DNA of 64,000 nt from Viola odorata. Taxonomy: Eukaryota; Streptophyta; Magnoliopsida; Malpighiales; Violaceae. Position numbers and translations under genes: made by a program. Position 1 is the stretch's first letter. Each line of letters starts with the position of its first letter. The DNA lies in NCBI GenBank assembly GCA_963691705.1, contig OY829538.1, forward strand, positions 28,664,836 to 28,728,835. The letters run 5' to 3'. Of this stretch, positions 60,095 to 64,000 are shown piece by piece. The notes under the pieces are model-generated. The model worked only from the letters and a program-made list of their open reading frames with translations. It was not told where the DNA came from and ran no database searches.

Positions 60095-60810
60095 AATAGG
60101 GTCGAAGCCAGAATTTTTGAGGTGTTTTTTTTTTTTTTAAATTGTTGAATTTGTTTCATATGATTTTGCCATGATTAATTATTTTTCATGCATTTTTTTA
60201 CTTGATAAATTGTCACTTTTTTTTCATGTATTTACTTGCTAAACTGTTATATTCTTGTATGTTTTTTATGCATGATTATTCATATATTTATTCGCTTTGA
60301 TAAATTGCTGTATTTTTATACATGACTAATAATTTATTAATTACTTTGATAAACTGTCATTCATATGCATTGCATGCCTCATGCCCTATCGCCGGGCCTT
60401 TTTCCAAATAGAAATAAGTGGGTACTAGTGAGGCCCTAGGGCATGTGTCCCGGGTAGTTTTCATGAACCCCAAACTCGGACTTGAACCCCTAAATGGGTG
60501 AGCACCTAGAACTTTTGATGGTTCGACAGGCAATCACATCCATTTACTGAGGGACCATTTTTATGGTATCGTCCGGGAGCCTTCCAGCCAGTTAGAAATA
60601 GAAAGTGTCACCCTAGCACGAGCATCATAATACTCTGTCTGCATTGTTAGTTTTGCACATATTACCTCATTTTGAATTTGCTAATATATGAGAATATTTA
60701 TCCTATCCACAGGACCTATCCTGCTTATTCACTCAATGGCTACACCCATGATGCTTTCACTTGAAACTTACGAAGAATCTAGCTGCGAAGATTAAATGAT
60801 GTGAGGGGAT
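60095..60810 (+). other. Leader of the Tat/Ogre-like element
   Basis: AT-rich, with a T-run at about 60126-60139. A 19-codon frame starts at the ATG at 60736 and ends at 60793-60795, just before ORF1; it could be the remains of an upstream start. Nothing else is recognisable. Confidence 0.55.
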
Positions 60811-61385
60811 ATGTTGGGACCAGGATTTATTCCTGACATCACCACCAAGGTTAAATTGGAGAAGATAGGTTTTGGTGTAATAAAAATCAAAAGGTTGAAA
60901 AATGATTTGACTGAAGACAAAGAAACACAATTCAGGAGCTATTATGGGGAGTTACTGACACTGTTAGAAATGGAGATTGATAGGGGTTGCACCCGAGCGT
61001 CTTTGAAATTTTGGGATCCTTACTATAGGTGCTTCTCCTTCTACAAAGATGTAGATCTAACTCCTACTCTAGAAGAATATGCCACCCTGCTGGATTTTCC
61101 CGCCCCTATATCAAACATATATCAGAATGTGCGCTTGTACTCTACCAGTGTCAAAGTAAGGATAGACAAGTGTTTGGGAATTGCCACTCGTGTCAGGAAG
61201 GGAGAGTACGTCTGGTGCTGGTCGGACATCGAAAAGACAAATCATTCGTCTCAAAGGGAGAGACGCCTGAAAATTCTAACTTTTGTTGTGGTAGGGCTCG
61301 TCGTATTCCCCAAGATGAAAAATAGCATCGATCATGAAGCGGCCAATGTGTTTTATGAAATAGAGATGAATAAGATCAACCTTAC
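60811..61385 (+). pseudogene. Tat/Ogre-type ORF1, first part, cut by a solo LTR
   Basis: An open frame from the ATG at 60811 (an in-frame TGA lies 9 bp upstream). It resembles ORF1 of Ogre/Tat elements, also annotated in plants as DUF7745: FRSYYGELL, FWDPYYRCF and LTPTLEEYATLLDFP are typical. The role of ORF1 in the element is unknown. At 61385 the frame meets a solo LTR and ends artificially at 61449. The gene resumes at 62742 in the same reading phase. Confidence 0.75.
61381..61385. other. Target-site duplication, left copy
   Basis: CTTAC, identical to 62737-62741 on the other side of the solo LTR. Confidence 0.9.
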
Positions 61386-62736
61386 TGATATGGTTCCTAA
61401 TTCGGAAACCTTCCAATTGTTGGATCGTTGCTCAGCGACAAGGATTTGAATGCGGAAAACTAACTCGTCGGAAACTCCAACCCTCCTAAGTGCAATACTT
61501 AGGCAACCTGGACGAAATCCTTCAAGGATCTTCAATAGAACTCTGACCCTCCTAGGTGCAATACCTAGACAACCCAGACGAAACTAAGGAATAGAGTGAT
61601 AGACTTCGTGCTTTACTTGCAACTAAATGCGGCTTATCAAACCGGATATAGAACAAGGATCTTGAAGATCAAAAGAAGAAGACTCTTCTGTGTTTTTAAT
61701 AAACTGAAATGAACTGAACTGATTTATTAAGCCAAACGGCTGCCTTTAAATAGGCAAAAACAAATACAAGTTTAACTAAGACTAGAACTCCTATTTTAAC
61801 TAGAACTCCTATTTTAACTAGAACTCCTAAGTAACTTCGAAATAGAACTTCTACTAGTCTAATAACTGTAAAAACTAATTAATAAATACAAATAAAGCTT
61901 TCTAGAACATCCTAGAAGCATTCGCATCATCAGGCCAAGGTTTGGGCCGAATTCTCCAAGTCGCGGTCTGCTCGCGTTCACACTGCGCGCCAAAATGTCT
62001 CACCGGGCTATCTTTTGATTGGCTCGTCCGATTGGGCTGAAACTTATCCCATTCGAAAGATAACACCTGAAAATAGTGGACAAGGTCCTCTCTCCCCGGT
62101 CCAGGCCTGACTGGTCTGAATAATTGTCGTTGGTGTTGACAGACGCGTTTTGAAGTCCTCATCCGCGTAGGATTGCCGTCAGTGAAAATGTCTCGATCCA
62201 TAACGAATAAAAGGCTCGCCCGTTTGACCTGAAAATTGGACACAATAAATAATACATCCTGAGGTTTCATAATTGATATAGATCGCATGATTCTGACTTC
62301 TGATGATCTAGATATGGTCAGACGAAGTTGTCCGTCACGTTTGCGCTTAGGGCACTTGTGCATGCAAAAGTAGCAATGGGCCATCTTGCAAACTGCTCGT
62401 CCAAATGTCCTCAAACTTGGCAGAGGCTCTCCTAAGATCCCAATCGGTCTTGTATTTATCTTGGAACCCGATTTGGAATCTTTCTTCCATGAATTGGCTC
62501 GTGTAGATGTGCAACCTTGCACAATGCGCCTCCAAGCCAACTTCCATGTCTTCCTTCGCCTAAGGACTTGATCCAGCAACGTTCCTTGCCCTATCTCTAT
62601 GTCTAGAGGTTGTATTAACCTCTCTGAAAGCTTTGCAATGTCTTGGGCTCGACGCTTTGGGTTGATTGGCTTTAGTCGCAAGGCGTGTGCGCGTTGTGCG
62701 TGCGCTAGGGCTAGTCTCGGGGCTAGGATCATATCA
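61386..62736 (-). mobile_element. Solo LTR, distant relative of the array LTR
   Basis: 1,351 bp with TGATATG...CATATCA ends and a perfect 5-bp target duplication, but no interior, so it is what remains after recombination between two LTRs. Read on the - strand it parallels the array LTR: start TGATATGATCCTAGCCCC; an open U3 frame (61902-62732) with RLIQPLDIE, TWKLAWR and PIGILG; the motif TTCGGCCCAAACCTTGGCC; a TATA-like CTATTTAAAGG followed by AGCCGTTTGGC (array: AGCCGCTTGGC); and a repeated hairpin block in the R-U5 part. Confidence 0.9.
61485..61568 (-). repeat. Two hairpin repeats in the solo LTR
   Basis: CCTAAGT-GCAAT-ACTTAGG (61485-61503) and CTAGGT-GCAAT-ACCTAG (61552-61568) lie in two diverged copies of a block of about 70 bp. 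The inner stem pair changed from A-T to G-C on both sides with the loop unchanged. Confidence 0.6.
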
Positions 62737-62741
62737 CTTAC
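62737..62741. other. Target-site duplication, right copy
   Basis: CTTAC, matching 61381-61385. Confidence 0.9.
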
Positions 62742-63933
62742 AATGGCTGTCTTAGAAGAAACCTTCCGTTCCTTGGATCTTTGCAGAAGGACTGAGAAGG
62801 GAAAATTTCTTTATTGCACTCAACTTTTGACAGTATGGCTGATTAGCCATTTTAAGCAAATACTAGAAAAATCTCTCTTCTCCCGAAGCTATATGAGACC
62901 GAGTCCTTTGAGAAGGGTCATTAGAAAGATAGGCCTAGAGATATACACTAACATATGGAAATTGGAGGATAAGGGAATTTGGGTTGACAGATTTTTACAT
63001 CTTTCTAAGGAAGATTATGAATGGCATTCTAGATGGTTCGGAGATGTTAATACCATAATAAGTTGTGGCTTTCTAATGTGGGTCCCTCTGATTGGAGCAA
63101 GGGGATGTATGCCTTATAACCCCGCTCTTGTCTTAAGGCAATTCTGCATTGTACCGATTGTCCTTGCAACCTTCGGTATACCAGACTCAGATCCACCACA
63201 TGCAGTGGACATCCAACGTCTTCCTCGGTATGCACTTGATTGGAAGAACCCATTTTGTCTCGAAGGACATTAGGTCCCCACTCAGCCGATAGGGGAGTAC
63301 GTGCAATGGAGAAAAAATAGAGCCAATGGAACTGTCTTGCCTTATCCCGAAAACAAAAGGCCGATGGAAGAAGAGGGAGAATCCCATATGGGTGGAGAAA
63401 CTAATTATGTGGTCTACACCCAGTTAACAGAGCAATTGAGGATCATGAAGGAAGAACGAGACCAACTGGCATTAGAGAAAGAAAATAGGATGGCTGAAAA
63501 GATTGGCTTGGAACTTAAAATACATGGGTTGGAACAACACCACGAGCACAATGTTCAAATGAACCTGATAAACCAGCAAATGACCCATGATGATTTTGAA
63601 AGGAGGATGTATAGGGAAATCAGTAAGAGAAAAGCATCAAGTGCTTTGATCAGAGAAAGGGACGCAACCATCAGGTATCTGACCGCTTATGCTACTAATG
63701 CGACCGGGATAGATAGAAGCCAAGCCTTGCGACTTCACATAGAAGTTCTAGAAGCTGAGACAGAGAAACAGAAAAATGAGATTGCTCTAATGGAACAGAT
63801 AATGAAGGAACTCCAAGAACAATTAGCAAATAAAAGGATGACTTCAGAGTTCTGGATTAACTCTTACAACGAACTGAAGACATATGTCCCTAAAGATGGG
63901 CCATCTACTAGTACGTCGTTTTACCCCATGTGA
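62742..63933 (+). pseudogene. Tat/Ogre-type ORF1, second part
   Basis: Continues ORF1 after the solo LTR in matching phase, beginning at AVLEETFRSLDLCRRTEK. The middle part has WFGDVNTIISCG, PLIGARGCMPYNPALVLRQF and IQRLPRYALDWKNPF, which recur in DUF7745-type proteins. One in-frame TAG (63271-63273) interrupts it, then the same frame continues to 63933. The last 190 codons (from about 63360) are charged and look like a long coiled coil. The intact protein would have been about 590 residues. An ATG at 62599 in the same frame lies in the solo LTR and is not a real start. Confidence 0.75.
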
Positions 63934-64000
63934 TGAGGAACCTACTTAGAAGTCTCTAACCTGTCACCTTTAAGGATAACTGTAATAACTGCTTAATAAG
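63934..64000 (+). other. Downstream of ORF1, window end
   Basis: Only 67 bp; no feature recognisable. Gag-pol of the Tat/Ogre-like element would be expected to the right. Confidence 0.4.

Noticed and set aside
61902..62732. A host gene of 276 codons on the - strand
   Set aside because: It lies completely within the solo LTR and parallels the open U3 frame of the array LTR.
62599..63273. A gene starting at the ATG at 62599
   Set aside because: The first 48 codons are LTR sequence; the real frame enters from ORF1 across the solo LTR.
1..64000. Host genes, tRNA or rRNA genes
   Set aside because: None recognised; every coding stretch with a recognisable family belongs to an LTR element.

Overview
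The window is plant nuclear DNA made almost entirely of nested and recombined LTR retrotransposons. I recognise no host gene, no tRNA or rRNA gene and nothing prokaryotic. The lineages seen are Ty3/gypsy elements with a chromovirus-like gag-protease, Athila-like elements (tRNA-Asp-type primer site, typical Athila integrase) and a Tat/Ogre-like element (tRNA-Arg-type primer site, ORF1 of the DUF7745 kind). Together these point to a flowering plant and to old heterochromatin. The species cannot be told from the sequence.

Region 1 (1-44507) is a head-to-tail array. Its 4,012-bp unit is one 1,112-bp LTR plus one 2,900-bp internal region, and neighbouring units share an LTR (LTR-internal-LTR-internal and so on). 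Eleven complete internal regions are present, and the array runs off the left edge. Each internal region has a primer site, a leader with intron-like signals, a gag-protease gene with premature stops, a short polyprotein tail and a polypurine tract. Reverse transcriptase, RNase H and integrase are absent. Units 1-9 differ by only a few bases; units 10 and 11 are more diverged.

Region 2 (44508-47250) is a twelfth internal region between the same LTRs, but with a different leader and a different, shorter gag. Its LTR ends at 47250, inside an Athila integrase gene, which marks the right edge of the array's insertion.

Region 3 (47251-57814) is broken Athila DNA. A + strand piece carries the integrase end, an env-like start, a polypurine tract and an LTR, followed by a primer site and a new gag start. 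That LTR was split by a young 2,266-bp gag-only LTR element on the - strand (49012-51277). A - strand Athila copy follows, with its parts out of order: gag-protease fragment, LTR, env-like remnant, then a pol gene in one frame full of stops.

Region 4 (57815-64000) is the 5' end of a Tat/Ogre-like element: a 2,257-bp LTR, primer site, leader and ORF1. ORF1 is split by a solo LTR (61386-62736) flanked by a perfect CTTAC duplication. This solo LTR is a distant relative of the array LTR.

No gene set here forms a working pathway. The array units, the element at 49 kb and the solo LTR share end sequences, a primer-site type or a polypurine-tract structure. They therefore look like related non-autonomous families served by the enzymes of elements elsewhere. 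The most unusual features are the long shared-LTR array, the swap of gag between otherwise near-identical elements, and an open frame that runs through the polypurine tract into the LTR in the same phase in three families.
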